Below, piece after piece: positions 39,723 through 49,412 of a stretch of DNA of 64,000 nt. Location of the stretch: NCBI GenBank assembly GCA_021828475.1, contig JAJZIY010000003.1, positions 1 through 64,000 on the forward strand, given 5' to 3'. The stretch is from Actinomycetes bacterium (GTDB taxonomy: Bacteria; Actinomycetota; Acidimicrobiia; Acidimicrobiales; Palsa-688). Positions within the stretch are counted from its first letter, which is position 1. The number at the start of each line of letters is the position of its first letter. The notes under the pieces are model-generated. The model was not told where the DNA came from, did not search any database, and saw only the letters and a list, made by a program, of their open reading frames with translations. Made by a program: the position numbers and the translations under genes.

Positions 39723-40418
39723 GTGCTGGTGGCCCACCCGCTCGGGACGGACGGCGTCCCCGCTGACCTCGAAGGCGCAGGTTTCGAGGTCGTGGTCGTG
39801 ACCGAAGCCGAAGCCGGTCTGAGCGTGGTCCACGCCGGGCGGGCCGACATCGCGCTGGTCGACGGCCGCTTCGATGGCGACGGACTTGCTTTCTGCCGGC
39901 GGCTGTGGCTGGGCACGCCCGGCTTCCCGGTGCTCCTGCTCGGGCCGAACGACGAGGACCTGGTGACAAGGGCGCTGTCCGCCGGCGCCGACGACTACCT
40001 CCTGCTCCCCTCGAGGCCGGCCGAGCTGGTGGCCCGGGTGCGCGCCGTGCTGCGCCGTTCACCCCGCTCACGTCGTCCGGCCGACAATGCCGGGGGCACC
40101 GTCGAGGTCGGCGACGTGCGCCTCGACCCGGAGAGCCACGAAGTAACCGTGCATGGCCGGCGCGTGCACATGCCGCTGCGGGAGTTCGAGCTCCTCGCGC
40201 TACTGATGCAGAACGCCGGGCTCGTCCTGACACGCGCGACGCTGCTGGCCAAGCTCTGGGGCCCCTCCGCCCCTCCGGAGAGCACGAGCCTCGAGGTGCA
40301 CGTCCGCAGGTTGCGGGCCAAGCTCGAGGACGACCCCGCCGAGCCGAAACGCATCGTCACCATCAGGGGCGTCGGTTATCGCTACCAGTCGCACCCAGCT
40401 CCCCGGGCCGGCACATGA
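39723..40418 (+). CDS. OmpR/PhoB-type response regulator with degenerate receiver
   Basis: A 231-residue protein. The C-terminal winged helix is typical: MPLREFELLALLMQNAG, then LEVHVRRLRAKLEDDP and IVTIRGVGYRYQ. The receiver keeps the fold and the Asp in ALVDGRFDGDG. It has lost the N-terminal acidic pair (MLVAHPLG), the switch Thr/Ser (LLLGPND) and the conserved Lys (DYLLLPSRP for DYxxKPF). Phosphorylation is therefore doubtful, and it may act as a constitutive or ligand-tuned regulator. No histidine kinase is adjacent. Its place just before pstB and downstream of a PHO-box-like array points to phosphate regulation (RegX3/PhoP-like). The start is GTG 39723, the first in the frame. Confidence 0.82.
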   Translation: MLVAHPLGTDGVPADLEGAGFEVVVVTEAEAGLSVVHAGRADIALVDGRFDGDGLAFCRRLWLGTPGFPVLLLGPNDEDLVTRALSAGADDYLLLPSRPAELVARVRAVLRRSPRSRRPADNAGGTVEVGDVRLDPESHEVTVHGRRVHMPLREFELLALLMQNAGLVLTRATLLAKLWGPSAPPESTSLEVHVRRLRAKLEDDPAEPKRIVTIRGVGYRYQSHPAPRAGT

Positions 40419-40423
40419 GGAGA

Positions 40424-40489
40424 TTTCACCCGGCCCTGGCCCACTTGTCGCCTGCCGTTCACGTGGCGTTCAACTCGCAGCCGTAGCCT
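40424..40489 (+). promoter_or_regulatory. PHO-box-like repeats and -10 box of pstB
   Basis: GTTCACGTGGC (40457-40467) is followed directly by GTTCAACTCGC (40468-40478), a clear 11-nt direct repeat. TAGCCT at 40484-40489 follows after 5 nt as a likely -10. A further unit, TTTCACCCGGC (40424-40434), lies exactly 33 nt (three periods) upstream in the same phase. Repeat-to--10 spacing is the same as at pstC. Confidence 0.72.
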
Positions 40490-40539
40490 TTCGTTGCTGT
40501 GAGAGAAGGAACTTGCCGCCCCGTGGACGGCGTGCTGTG

Positions 40540-41355
40540 ATGTCGCTGTCCTCCCCTGCTGCCCGCAGCGTCGACAGCCCCGTGGTCGTCGACCGGGGCG
40601 ACGGGGTCGCCATGCGAGCCCGCGGGCTGAGCCTGGGCTTCGGCTCGACAGCTGTCCTCGCGGACCTCGACCTGGACATCCACCGGGGTACGATCACGGC
40701 GCTCATCGGCCCGACCGGCTCGGGCAAGACGACGTTCCTGCGGTCTCTCAACCGCATGAACGACAAGGTAGCCAAGCACTGGCACCGCGGGGACGTGCTG
40801 CTCGACGGGTCCAACATCTACTCTCCCGGTGTGCAGCTGATGGCCCTCCGGCGCCGGGTGGGCATGCTGTTCCAGCGCCCCAATCCCTTCCCCATGTCGA
40901 TAGCCGAGAACGTACTGGCCGGCGTCAAGGCCCACGGCATAGCCGGCAAGCAGCACTACCGGGCCATCGTCGAGGCGCGCCTACGCGAGGTCGGGCTCTG
41001 GGAAGCAGTGTCGAGCCGCCTCGGCTCGTCACCGTTCAACCTCTCGGGTGGGCAACAGCAGTTGCTGTGCCTAGCGCGCGCCCTCGCCACCGGGCCGGAG
41101 GTGCTGCTCCTGGACGAGCCGACCTCGTCGCTCGACCCCATCACCACCGAGCACGTCGAGGCACTGCTGCGCAGCCTGGCCCCGGCCTTGACGATCGTGA
41201 TCGTCACCCACAACCTGGCCCAGGCGCGACGCGTTTCCAACCGCACCGCGTTCTTCTACCAGGGCCGGCTCGTCGAGCTGACGGACACGACAAAGCTCTT
41301 CGAAAGTCCCGAGCACCCTGAGACCGCCAATTACGTCAGCGGCCGGATGGGCTGA
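40540..41355 (+). CDS. pstB: Phosphate ABC transporter ATP-binding protein
   Basis: A 271-residue ABC ATPase: Walker A GPTGSGKTTFLRSLNRMND (the RMND is PstB-specific), LFQRPNPFPMSI (Q-loop), LSGGQQQLLCLARAL, Walker B LLLDEPTSSLDP, and switch His VTHNLAQARR. It powers phosphate import through PstC and PstA. ATG 40540 is preferred; a TTG 27 nt upstream has GAAGGA too close to serve. It has its own PHO-box promoter and is 280 bp from pstC, an order (B before C-A) unlike the usual pstSCAB. Confidence 0.91.
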   Translation: MSLSSPAARSVDSPVVVDRGDGVAMRARGLSLGFGSTAVLADLDLDIHRGTITALIGPTGSGKTTFLRSLNRMNDKVAKHWHRGDVLLDGSNIYSPGVQLMALRRRVGMLFQRPNPFPMSIAENVLAGVKAHGIAGKQHYRAIVEARLREVGLWEAVSSRLGSSPFNLSGGQQQLLCLARALATGPEVLLLDEPTSSLDPITTEHVEALLRSLAPALTIVIVTHNLAQARRVSNRTAFFYQGRLVELTDTTKLFESPEHPETANYVSGRMG

Positions 41356-41479
41356 GCCCCAAACAGCCGGGACCACGGTCTCCCAAGTCTGCCGCCGTCG
41401 AAAGGCGTGCCTCGCCGGACGACCTGCTCCGAGTTTCGAAGCGAGATTTCAACTCTGCGCCATCTCGGTGACGACGAGT

Positions 41480-41512
41480 GTTCATCTTCGATTTACCTGG
41501 GTGCCATAGCGT
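41480..41512 (+). promoter_or_regulatory. PHO-box-like repeat and -10 box of pstC
   Basis: GTTCATCTTCG (41480-41490) and ATTTACCTGGG (41491-41501) form two adjacent 11-nt units. TAGCGT at 41507-41512 follows after 5 nt, the same geometry as at pstB. The predicted start point near 41519 would give a leader of about 117 nt. The second unit is less well matched (A for G, T for C), as is common in real PHO boxes. Confidence 0.65.
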
Positions 41513-41635
41513 GCCAGGTAAGGAGCCGGGTGGTGCGGCAACCTCGAGCCGCTGGCCTCGTCCGTGGCGACAATGCCGCGTCGCCTGACAGCCAAGCTCG
41601 GCGGCTGAGCCACCGATCGACCAAACAGGACGGTA

Positions 41636-42715
41636 ATGACACTGACAACCGCCGACCAGGTACCGCCCGCCGACCCGCTGCCCGCCACCCGGGCGGCGCT
41701 GGCCTCGCACGGCCGGACCGGCTTCATGCAGGAGAAGCTTCCGCGCTTAGTCACTTCCCTTGCCGCTTTCGTGCCCATGGCGGCACTGCTGGCCATCGTC
41801 GGCGTCCTGGCCTGGAAGGCTCTCCCGGCCCTCGGGTACAACGGCATCGGCTTTCTGTGGCACACCGCCTGGCGCCCCGGCAACGCCTACGCCAACCCCG
41901 TCAGGACCGGCGGCGTCCTGCACCCCGTCGGGGCCAGTTACGGGGCACTCCCCCTCGTGGCCGGCACGCTGGAGAGCTCCGTCATAGCGGTTGCGGTCGC
42001 AGTCCCGGTCTCCGTGGGAGCCGCGCTGCTCGTGGTGGAAAAGCTGCCACGGCGGCTCTCCAGCACGGTGGGCCTTTTCCTGGAGGTACTGGCGGGCATC
42101 CCGAGCGTCGTGTTCGGGCTGTGGGGGGCGCTGACTTTCGGGCCTTTCATCGCCCGTGACGTCGCCCCGTTCGTGGCCGGGCACATGCCCGATGTGCCGG
42201 TGCTCAACTTCTTTCGCGGCAACGTCGGCTATGGCGAGGGCCTGCTCACATCGGGCCTGGTGTTGGCCGTCATGATCATCCCCATCGTCGCCGCAACGGC
42301 CAGGGACCTCCTGCGCCAGGTGCCACGCCTGCCGAAGGAGGGCGCCCTGGCGCTCGGCATGAGCGACTGGGAGGTGGCCAGGAAGGTCAGCCTCCCCTGG
42401 GCCCGTGCCGGCATAATCGGCGCGTCCGTGCTCGGCTTGGCCCGCGCCCTCGGCGAGACGATGGCCGTGGCCATGGTCTCGGGCGCCGTGCTCGGGACCG
42501 TGCCCACCAACCTGTACCTGCCCATGAGCACCATCGCCGCCACCATCGTCTCCCAGCTGGACGGAGCGTTCACCGACGGCACCGGCTACGCCGTACGGAC
42601 TCTGGCCGAGTTCGCGCTGCTGCTGGCGGTCATAACCCTGCTCACCAACATCGCTGCCCGCGTCCTGGTCCGCCGGGTGGCGGGGACCGCACTGCCGATC
42701 GGAAGAGGTGTCTGA
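41636..42715 (+). CDS. pstC: Phosphate ABC transporter permease PstC
   Basis: A 359-residue membrane protein with six helices and the MetI fold: [16 protein letters not shown] (typical PstC start region), [28 protein letters not shown], and the EAA-type loop [21 protein letters not shown]. It pairs with PstA in the phosphate channel. ATG 41636 follows AGGACGG by about 5 nt. The periplasmic binding protein PstS is not encoded in the window. Confidence 0.91.
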   Translation: MTLTTADQVPPADPLPATRAALASHGRTGFMQEKLPRLVTSLAAFVPMAALLAIVGVLAWKALPALGYNGIGFLWHTAWRPGNAYANPVRTGGVLHPVGASYGALPLVAGTLESSVIAVAVAVPVSVGAALLVVEKLPRRLSSTVGLFLEVLAGIPSVVFGLWGALTFGPFIARDVAPFVAGHMPDVPVLNFFRGNVGYGEGLLTSGLVLAVMIIPIVAATARDLLRQVPRLPKEGALALGMSDWEVARKVSLPWARAGIIGASVLGLARALGETMAVAMVSGAVLGTVPTNLYLPMSTIAATIVSQLDGAFTDGTGYAVRTLAEFALLLAVITLLTNIAARVLVRRVAGTALPIGRGV

Positions 42716-42719
42716 CGAG

Positions 42720-43634
42720 ATGACGACGGCCGGCGCCGGCGCTGCCGGAAGGGTGCCCGACAACACCCCTCTTGACCTCTACGGCCGTCCAGCGTGGCAC
42801 CGGGTCGCCGCCGGTTACGTCGGCTGGGGGGCTTGCGGGCTGGCGGTGGCTCTCATCGCCGCGCCACTGGCGTCGGTGCTCTGGGGCGTGATCGGACGCG
42901 CCGTGCCCGTGTGGCGCTGGAGCGTGCTCACCGAGGCGGGCAACGGCCAGGGTGGAGGGCTCGCCAACGAGATCGTCGGCACCTTGTTCATCCTGGCCGG
43001 GGTGAGTGTCCTGGCCGGGTCGGTGGGCGTCCTGTCCGGCATCTACCTCTCCGAGTACGCCAGGGGACGGACCGGCGCCGTCCTGCGGGGCGCCTCCGAG
43101 GTCCTGGCCGGCATACCGTCCATCGTGCTCGGCTACGTCGGCTACATCGCCCTCGTCATCGCCCTGCACTGGCAGTACTCGCTGGCGGCCGCTCTGATCA
43201 CTCTGTCGGCCCTCACCGTCCCCTACATCGCCAAGTCCACCGAGGCAGCCCTGCGCCAGGTCCCCACGACCTACCGCGAAGGCGCCGAGGCGCTCGGGAT
43301 GTCGCCGCTGCGCTCCCTGCGGCGCATAACGCTCAAGGCGGCCCTGCCGGGCATAACGACCGGCTGGCTGGTCGCCATGGCCATATCAGTGGGCGAGACG
43401 GCGCCGCTGCTGTACACGGCCGGCTTCAGCGACTCCCTGCCCTCCTTGTCCCTGACGCACTCGCCGGTGGGCTACCTGCCGTACGTCGTGTGGACGTTCT
43501 ACAACTACCCCGCCAAGGCGTTCCAGTCGCTCTCGTACGACGCTGCCCTCATCCTTGTCGTCATGGTCCTGGTGCTGATCGTCCTCGCCCGCATCGTGGT
43601 GGCCTTCACACAGCGCCACACGGAGCGCAACTGA
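42720..43634 (+). CDS. pstA: Phosphate ABC transporter permease PstA
   Basis: A 304-residue membrane protein: [68 protein letters not shown] (EAA loop) and ISVGETAPLLYTAGF. Partner of PstC. ATG 42720 is preferred because GGAAGAGG lies about 10 nt upstream; GTG 42708 overlapping the pstC stop is possible and adds four residues. It converges on the kdpD N-terminal gene, with 90 bp between. Confidence 0.9.
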   Translation: MTTAGAGAAGRVPDNTPLDLYGRPAWHRVAAGYVGWGACGLAVALIAAPLASVLWGVIGRAVPVWRWSVLTEAGNGQGGGLANEIVGTLFILAGVSVLAGSVGVLSGIYLSEYARGRTGAVLRGASEVLAGIPSIVLGYVGYIALVIALHWQYSLAAALITLSALTVPYIAKSTEAALRQVPTTYREGAEALGMSPLRSLRRITLKAALPGITTGWLVAMAISVGETAPLLYTAGFSDSLPSLSLTHSPVGYLPYVVWTFYNYPAKAFQSLSYDAALILVVMVLVLIVLARIVVAFTQRHTERN

Positions 43635-43724
43635 GCCGGACGCTCAACGGGCACCGGCACGCCCCGGTCCGGCGCCTGTGACGTGACCGGCATGTCGCCG
43701 GGGCACCGGCTCGACGGGAGGCAC

Positions 43725-44942
43725 TCAGCCCTCGTCGGCGGCTTCGCGTTGGTCGTCGTCGGGCGGAAGCTCGCGCCGGGCGATGACATGGACATCGATC
43801 CCCAGGTCGCCTGCTTGGCGGATGACCCGCCGGATGACCGGACCGGCCCCCGTCAGCTCCTGCCAGCGGCTCTTCTTGGTCGAGCCGAGCACTATCTGGG
43901 TGACCTGGTTGTCCCGCGCGAACTCGGTGATCGCCCTGGCCGGGTCGGTCCCGACCAGCTCGTGCCAGTTGGCCCCGAGGTCGCGTCCCAGTGCGCGCAG
44001 GGCCTCGAAGCCGTTCCCGTCCCCGCGGGGCTTGGCGTCCCCGGTGGCTACGTGGACCACGGTCAGCTCTCCCTTGGCCCGGTTGGCCAGCCGGGCGGCC
44101 CTGCGCAGGAGCATGTCCGTGCCCGGGGCTCCCGTCACGGCAACGAGGATGCGCTCCCTGGTCTCCCACAGCCGCTTCTGGCTCTGGCGCCTCAGGTGCT
44201 CGAGGAGCTCCTCCTCCGTCTCGTCCGCCAGGTACCGCAGTGCCAGCTCGCGCAGGGCGATCAGGTTGTCCGTCTGGAAGAAGTGGGTGAGGGCGTGGGG
44301 GACCTTCTCGGGCGGGTAGATATTGCCGTGCAGCATGCGGCGGCGAAGCTGCTCGGGCGACGAGTCGACGAGCTCCACCTGGTTGGCCTTTTTCACCACC
44401 CAGTCCGGCACCCGCTCGTGCACCCGCGCCCCGGTCATCTTCTCGACCGCGTCCGCAAGGCTCTCGACGTGTTGGATGTTGAGGGTCGTTATGACGTCGA
44501 TGCCGGCGTCGAGCAGCTCGAGCACGTCCTCCCAGCGCTTGGTGCGCCTCCCGCTGCCCGGCACGTTGGTGTGCGCCAGCTCGTCCACCAGGGCCACGCG
44601 CGGGTGCCGGCGCAGGACGGCGTCGAGGTCCATCTCCTCGAACACGGACCCCCGGTACTCCACGGGCTTGCGGGGCACGATCTCGAAGCCGGCCAGGAGG
44701 GCCGCCGTCAGCGGCCGCCTGTGGGTCTCGACGAAGCCCACCACCACGTCCGTGCCCCGCTCCAGGCGACGCCGGCCCTCGTTGAGCATGTCGTAGGTCT
44801 TGCCCACCCCGGCGGCGGCGCCCAGGTATATGCGGAAATGACCGGCGGCCTCGACCACCGCTGCTGCGCCGCCGGGGCCCTGCCCAGCGGACGCGTCGGC
44901 TTGCGGTGGCGGACGGTCGAAGCCAGCGCCCGTGCCGGTCAC
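43725..44942 (-). CDS. kdpD: KdpD N-terminal half: sensor domain plus universal-stress domain, no kinase
   Basis: A 405-residue protein with the KdpD domain (about 30-240: Walker-type GAAAGVGKTYDMLNEGRRR, VVGFVETHRRP, LVDELAHTNVPGS, VITTLNIQHVESL) and a universal stress protein domain (about 255-390: ILVAVTGAPGTDMLLRRAA, IVLGSTKKSRWQ). It stops there, with no membrane segments or histidine kinase. The missing half is encoded separately at 50242-51750, six kilobases upstream in the same orientation. Both parts have complete starts and stops, so this is a split sensor rather than a frameshift. Last gene of the kdp unit. In other bacteria this region reads K+ or binds c-di-AMP. Confidence 0.9.
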   Translation of the reverse strand: MTGTGAGFDRPPPQADASAGQGPGGAAAVVEAAGHFRIYLGAAAGVGKTYDMLNEGRRRLERGTDVVVGFVETHRRPLTAALLAGFEIVPRKPVEYRGSVFEEMDLDAVLRRHPRVALVDELAHTNVPGSGRRTKRWEDVLELLDAGIDVITTLNIQHVESLADAVEKMTGARVHERVPDWVVKKANQVELVDSSPEQLRRRMLHGNIYPPEKVPHALTHFFQTDNLIALRELALRYLADETEEELLEHLRRQSQKRLWETRERILVAVTGAPGTDMLLRRAARLANRAKGELTVVHVATGDAKPRGDGNGFEALRALGRDLGANWHELVGTDPARAITEFARDNQVTQIVLGSTKKSRWQELTGAGPVIRRVIRQAGDLGIDVHVIARRELPPDDDQREAADEG

Positions 44943-44966
44943 GGCGTCATCGTAGCCGGGCTCCCG

Positions 44967-45542
44967 TCACCGGTGCCGCCCGGTACCGGCCAGGGCCACG
45001 TTGAGCTGGAGCACGTCGACATAGGGGGCCCCGAGGAAACCGAACTGGCGCCCGACAACGTGACGGGCGACCAGCGCACGCACCTTCCCCGTTGCCAGAT
45101 GGTTGGCCCTCGCCACCGCCGCTACCTGTGCATAGGCGTCGGCCGGGCTGATGTCGGGGTCCACCAGGCTGCCGGAATTGGTGACCAGGTCGTTGGTCGG
45201 GATGATCCCCTCCCTGCGCAGGCGTGCAGCCTGCTGCTCGACGAACTTGACCAACGCCTTGGAGCGCGGCCCCCACTGCTGGGTGCCCGAGACCACGACC
45301 TGGCCGGGCTTGTTCGTCAGCAGGGTGCCGTCGGGGCGGCCCTGGAACCACTCCGGTCCCGACCAGCTCTGCGAGATGAGCGAGGAACCGACGACGCGGC
45401 CGTCGACCCGCACGACCGAGCCCTCAGCCTGGTGGTGGAAGATGGCGAGGGAAATGCCGGTGCCCGCAAGCGGGTAGGCGAGGCCGAGGAGGACGAGGAA
45501 CAGCGCCGACATGACGACGGCTCTGCGAAGGTGAAGGAGCAT
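44967..45542 (-). CDS. kdpC: Potassium-transporting ATPase subunit KdpC
   Basis: A 191-residue protein with one N-terminal helix (VVMSALFLVLLGLAYPLAGTG) and the KdpC signature: GSSLISQSWSGPEWFQGRP, then NLVTSGSGLDPxIS-type NDLVTNSGSLVDPDISPADA and the end region GRQFGFLGAPYVDVLQLN. It stabilises the KdpFABC complex and aids ATP binding. The ATG shares its A with the kdpB stop (TGATG). The frame reaching back to 45671 lies in kdpB. Confidence 0.92.
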   Translation of the reverse strand: MLLHLRRAVVMSALFLVLLGLAYPLAGTGISLAIFHHQAEGSVVRVDGRVVGSSLISQSWSGPEWFQGRPDGTLLTNKPGQVVVSGTQQWGPRSKALVKFVEQQAARLRREGIIPTNDLVTNSGSLVDPDISPADAYAQVAAVARANHLATGKVRALVARHVVGRQFGFLGAPYVDVLQLNVALAGTGRHR

Positions 45543-47632
45543 CAGTACCACCCGGTGGCAGTGAGAAAGAGATCGATGAGCTTTATGAACACGAAGGGCA
45601 CGACGAGGCCGCCGACGCCGTAGAGCAGTACGTTGCGCCGCAGGATGGCACCGGCACCGCTCGGGCGCCACTTGACGCCCCTCAAGGCCAGGGGGATGAG
45701 GGCGATGATCACCAGGGCGTTGAAGATGACGGCGGAGAGCACGGCACTGTCGGCACTGTGGAGGCCCATGATGTTGAGCGCCTTCAGCTGCGGGTAGGTG
45801 GCAACGAACAGCGCCGGGATGATGGCGAAGTACTTGGCCACGTCGTTGGCGATCGAGAACGTGGTGAGCGCGCCCCTGGTTATCAGCAGCTGCTTGCCCA
45901 CCTCCACGACGTCGATCAACTTGGTCGGGTTGGAGTCCAGGTCGACCATGTTGCCGGCCTCTTTGGCCGCCGTGGTGCCCGTGTTCATTGCTACGCCCAC
46001 ATCGGCCTGGGCCAGGGCGGGGGCGTCGTTGGTGCCGTCGCCCATCATGGCGACCAGCTTGCCGCCTGCCTGCTCGGCGCGTATCAGCTCCATCTTGCGC
46101 TCGGGTGTCGCCTCAGCCAGGAAGTCGTCCACGCCGGCCTCCTGGGCGATGGCGGCTGCCGTCAGGGGGTTGTCGCCGGTGATCATCACCGTACGGATGC
46201 CGACGGCCCGCAGGTTCTCGAAGCGCTCCCGGATGCCCTCCTTGACAACGTCCTTCAGCTCGATGACGCCGAGCACCCGTGGCCCGTCCGCCACGACCAG
46301 CGGGGTCGAGCCGGAGCGGGCGACCTCGCCCACCACCTCGTCGAAACCGTCGGGCACGTTCCCTCCGAGAGCCCTGGCCCAGTTGCGGACGGCCTCGGCC
46401 GCACCCTTGCGCACACGGCGCCCACCGACGTCGATACCGGACATGCGCGTGGCGGCCGAGAAGGGGACGAACGTGTGCTCCTCGTGCAGATCCCTCTCAC
46501 GTATGCCGAACTTCTCCTTGGCCAGCACCACGACAGAGCGGCCCTCGGGCGTTTCGTCGGCCAGCGACGACAACTGCGCAGCCTCGGCCACGTCCTGCTC
46601 GCTCGCACCGCCGAGGGGTATGAAACGGCTCGCCATGCGGTTGCCGAGGGTGATGGTGCCCGTCTTGTCCAGCAGCAGCGTCTGCACGTCGCCGGCCGCC
46701 TCGACCGCCCGACCGCTCATGGCCAGGACGTTGCGTTGGACGAGGCGGTCCATGCCGGCGATGCCGATGGCCGAGAGCAGGGCTCCGATGGTCGTGGGGA
46801 TGAGGCAGACCAGCAGGGCGACCAGGGTCACGATGTCGACGGTGCCCCTCGTGCCGTTGAGGATGCCGGCGTAGTGGCCGAAGGGCTGGAGCACGACGAC
46901 AACGGGCAGGAACACGATGGTGAGGGCCGCCAGCAGGATGGTGAGGGCGATCTCGTTCGGCGTCTTCTGGCGGTTGGCCCCCTCGACCAACGAGATCATC
47001 CGGTCTATGAACGTGTGCCCGCGCTCGGCCGTTATCCGCACCACGATCCGGTCGGAGAGCACCTTGGTGCCGCCGGTGACAGCGGAGCGGTCGCCTCCCG
47101 ATTCGCGGATGACAGGGGCCGACTCCCCGGTTATGGCCGACTCGTCGACCGAGGCGATCCCCTCGACGATGTCCCCGTCGGAGGGTATGGCGTCACCTGC
47201 CTCGCAGACCACCAGGTCGCCCTTCTTGAGAGCGGAGGCGGCGACGCGCTCCTCGCTGGCGTCCGGGCCGAGGCGGCGAGCCTCGGTCTCGGCCCGCATG
47301 CGGCGCAGGGTGTCGGCCTGGGCCCGGCCCCGGCCCTCGGCCATCGCCTCGGCGAAGTTGGCGAACACCACGGTCAGCAGCAGCCACACCGCTATCGACC
47401 AGCTGAACAGGGTCGGGTGGGCGACCGCCTCCACGAAAGTCACAACGGTGCCAACCAGGACCACGAACATGACGGGGTTCTTGACCTGGTCGCGAGGCGA
47501 CAGCTTCGCGAACGCGCCCACCACCGCTGTCTTCAGGATGCCGGGGTCGAACAGGCTGCGGCGCTGGGCCACTCCTCTGGGAACGGAGGGTGCTGGTGAC
47601 GAGGACTGCGGCGTGGTCGTTGGAGCGGCCAT
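45542..47632 (-). CDS. kdpB: Potassium-transporting P-type ATPase KdpB
   Basis: A 696-residue P-type ATPase. Phosphorylation Asp is D322 in [12 protein letters not shown]; the actuator loop is [10 protein letters not shown] (about 165-174); nucleotide-domain [11 protein letters not shown]-type sequence is [14 protein letters not shown]; hinge [18 protein letters not shown]. It drives K+ import by KdpA. The start at 47632 shares a base with the kdpA stop. The very long frame to 48811 lies antisense-free inside kdpA and its first 390 residues are not protein-like. Confidence 0.95.
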   Translation of the reverse strand: MAAPTTTPQSSSPAPSVPRGVAQRRSLFDPGILKTAVVGAFAKLSPRDQVKNPVMFVVLVGTVVTFVEAVAHPTLFSWSIAVWLLLTVVFANFAEAMAEGRGRAQADTLRRMRAETEARRLGPDASEERVAASALKKGDLVVCEAGDAIPSDGDIVEGIASVDESAITGESAPVIRESGGDRSAVTGGTKVLSDRIVVRITAERGHTFIDRMISLVEGANRQKTPNEIALTILLAALTIVFLPVVVVLQPFGHYAGILNGTRGTVDIVTLVALLVCLIPTTIGALLSAIGIAGMDRLVQRNVLAMSGRAVEAAGDVQTLLLDKTGTITLGNRMASRFIPLGGASEQDVAEAAQLSSLADETPEGRSVVVLAKEKFGIRERDLHEEHTFVPFSAATRMSGIDVGGRRVRKGAAEAVRNWARALGGNVPDGFDEVVGEVARSGSTPLVVADGPRVLGVIELKDVVKEGIRERFENLRAVGIRTVMITGDNPLTAAAIAQEAGVDDFLAEATPERKMELIRAEQAGGKLVAMMGDGTNDAPALAQADVGVAMNTGTTAAKEAGNMVDLDSNPTKLIDVVEVGKQLLITRGALTTFSIANDVAKYFAIIPALFVATYPQLKALNIMGLHSADSAVLSAVIFNALVIIALIPLALRGVKWRPSGAGAILRRNVLLYGVGGLVVPFVFIKLIDLFLTATGWY

Positions 47633-49320
47633 CAGAAGAAACCTTTGCTCAACTGCTCGGCGATGGGGCCGAGGGAGACGGCTGGGAAGAAGGTGAGGCC
47701 ACCGACGATGAGGACGACCCCGGCGAGCAACCCCACGAAGAGCGGGGTGTCCGTGCGGAAGGTCCCCTGGCTCTCGGCTACGGGCTTCTTGGCCGCCAGC
47801 GTCCCGGCCAGGGCCAGGCAAGGGATCATGACGGCGAAGCGGCCCAGGAGCATGGCGAGGCCACCGAGGACGTTGTAGAAGGCGGTGTCGCCACTCAGCC
47901 CGGCGAAAGCCGAGCCGTTGTTGTTGGCCTGAGAGGTGAAGGCGTAGAGGATCTCCGTGAAGGCATGTGGTCCTGCGTTGCCCGGGCCTGCCCGTCCAGC
48001 GTGCAACGACACGGCTATGCCGGTGAGAACGAGCACGACCAGCGGCATGACGAGGACACCGAACGATGCCAATTTGACCTCCCGGGCTTGGATCTTCTTG
48101 CCCAGGTACTCCGGCGTTCGCCCGACCATGAGCCCACCTATGAACACCGTGACGATGGCGAACAGCAGCATGGTGTACAGCCCGCTGCCGGTGCCCCCGG
48201 GGCTTACCTCGCCCAACATCATGCCCGTCAGCATCCCGAAACCGCCCATCGGGTTGAGCGAGTCGTTGGCACCCGCGACGCTGCCCGTCGAGGTCTGCGT
48301 CGAGGACACGTTGTAGAGAGTGGTGGGCATCGGCCCGAACCGCACCTCCTTGCCGACCATGTTGCCCTGCGGTTGGGCTACGGCGTGGGCGGCGGCAACG
48401 GCGGGGTTGGGTTGGTGCTCGGCGTAGGAGGTGAAAGCGAGCCAGGTGCCGAAGAAGAGCGCCATGGTGGCCAGGATTGCCGCGCCCTGGCGACGGTTGC
48501 CCACCATCTTGCCGAACGTGTAGGTGAGCGCCACGGGGATCGACAGGATCAGCGCGTACGACAGGAAGTTGGTCAGGCCGGTCGGGTCCTCGAAGGGGTG
48601 GGCCCCGTTGGCGTTGAAGAACCCGCCCCCGTTGGTGCCAAGCTGCTTTATGGCCTCCATGAAACCGACCGGGCCGCGAGCGACGACCTGGGTGGTGCCG
48701 TTGAGGAAGTCGTGGATGCTGAGCGGGCCGGCCAGTGTCTGCACCGCTCCCTCGCCGACGAAGACGATGCCGAAGACGAACGCTATGGGCAGCAGGACGT
48801 AGAGCACGCAACGGGTAAGGTCAACCCAGAAGTTGCCTATGGTCGGCGAGCCGCGGCGGGCGAAGCCGCGCACCAGGGCGATGGCCACGAGGATGCCCAC
48901 GGCAGCGCTCACGAACTGCTGCACGGTGAGCGCCGTCATCTGGGTGAAATAGGACATCGTCGTCTCACCGGCATAGTTCTGCCAGTTCGTGTTGCTTACG
49001 AACGAGACAGCCGTGTTCCACGCCAGCGCAGGCGTGACCGCCCCGAGGTGCTGGGGGTTGAAGGGCAGGCTCCCCTGTAGGCGCTGGATGGCGTACGTCA
49101 GCAGGATGGCGACGCCCGAGAAGACCACCAGGGCACCGGCGTAGCGCGTCCAGGGCTGCTCCGCCTCCGGGTCCACGGAGAGCAGCCTGTACACGGGGCG
49201 TTCAGCCCACCGGAGGAAGTGCACTCGGCCGTCGAAGACCCCGGCCATGTACGAGCCCAGGTAGCGCCAGCACAGGGCCAGCACGACGACCAAGGCGACG
49301 ATCGTCCAGAAGTACGCCAT
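47632..49320 (-). CDS. kdpA: Potassium-transporting ATPase channel subunit KdpA
   Basis: A 562-residue membrane protein with about ten helices and four pore-loop segments: [46 protein letters not shown] and the third repeat around [15 protein letters not shown]. It is the K+-selective pore of the high-affinity Kdp pump. The ATG is 2 bp from the kdpF stop. Confidence 0.95.
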   Translation of the reverse strand: MAYFWTIVALVVVLALCWRYLGSYMAGVFDGRVHFLRWAERPVYRLLSVDPEAEQPWTRYAGALVVFSGVAILLTYAIQRLQGSLPFNPQHLGAVTPALAWNTAVSFVSNTNWQNYAGETTMSYFTQMTALTVQQFVSAAVGILVAIALVRGFARRGSPTIGNFWVDLTRCVLYVLLPIAFVFGIVFVGEGAVQTLAGPLSIHDFLNGTTQVVARGPVGFMEAIKQLGTNGGGFFNANGAHPFEDPTGLTNFLSYALILSIPVALTYTFGKMVGNRRQGAAILATMALFFGTWLAFTSYAEHQPNPAVAAAHAVAQPQGNMVGKEVRFGPMPTTLYNVSSTQTSTGSVAGANDSLNPMGGFGMLTGMMLGEVSPGGTGSGLYTMLLFAIVTVFIGGLMVGRTPEYLGKKIQAREVKLASFGVLVMPLVVLVLTGIAVSLHAGRAGPGNAGPHAFTEILYAFTSQANNNGSAFAGLSGDTAFYNVLGGLAMLLGRFAVMIPCLALAGTLAAKKPVAESQGTFRTDTPLFVGLLAGVVLIVGGLTFFPAVSLGPIAEQLSKGFF

Positions 49321-49322
49321 GT

Positions 49323-49412
49323 TCAGAACCGCTCGGGCTTGAACAGGGCTACCCCCAGGTAGGCCAAGAGCGCCAGTGAGACAGCCAGGAGGATGCCGTC
49401 CGAGACGCTCAT
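49323..49412 (-). CDS. kdpF: Potassium-transporting ATPase small subunit KdpF
   Basis: A 29-residue single-helix protein: MSVSDGILLAVSLALLAYLG, then VALFKPERF. The ending FKPERF is the KdpF hallmark (LxxPExF). It sits just before kdpA and stabilises the pump in the membrane. Its ATG overlaps the stop of another tiny membrane gene as ATGA. Confidence 0.88.
   Translation of the reverse strand: MSVSDGILLAVSLALLAYLGVALFKPERF

Noticed and set aside
45542-48811. 1089-codon frame as a giant KdpB
   Set aside because: The first 393 codons overlap kdpA in another frame and give low-complexity sequence; KdpB starts normally at 47632.
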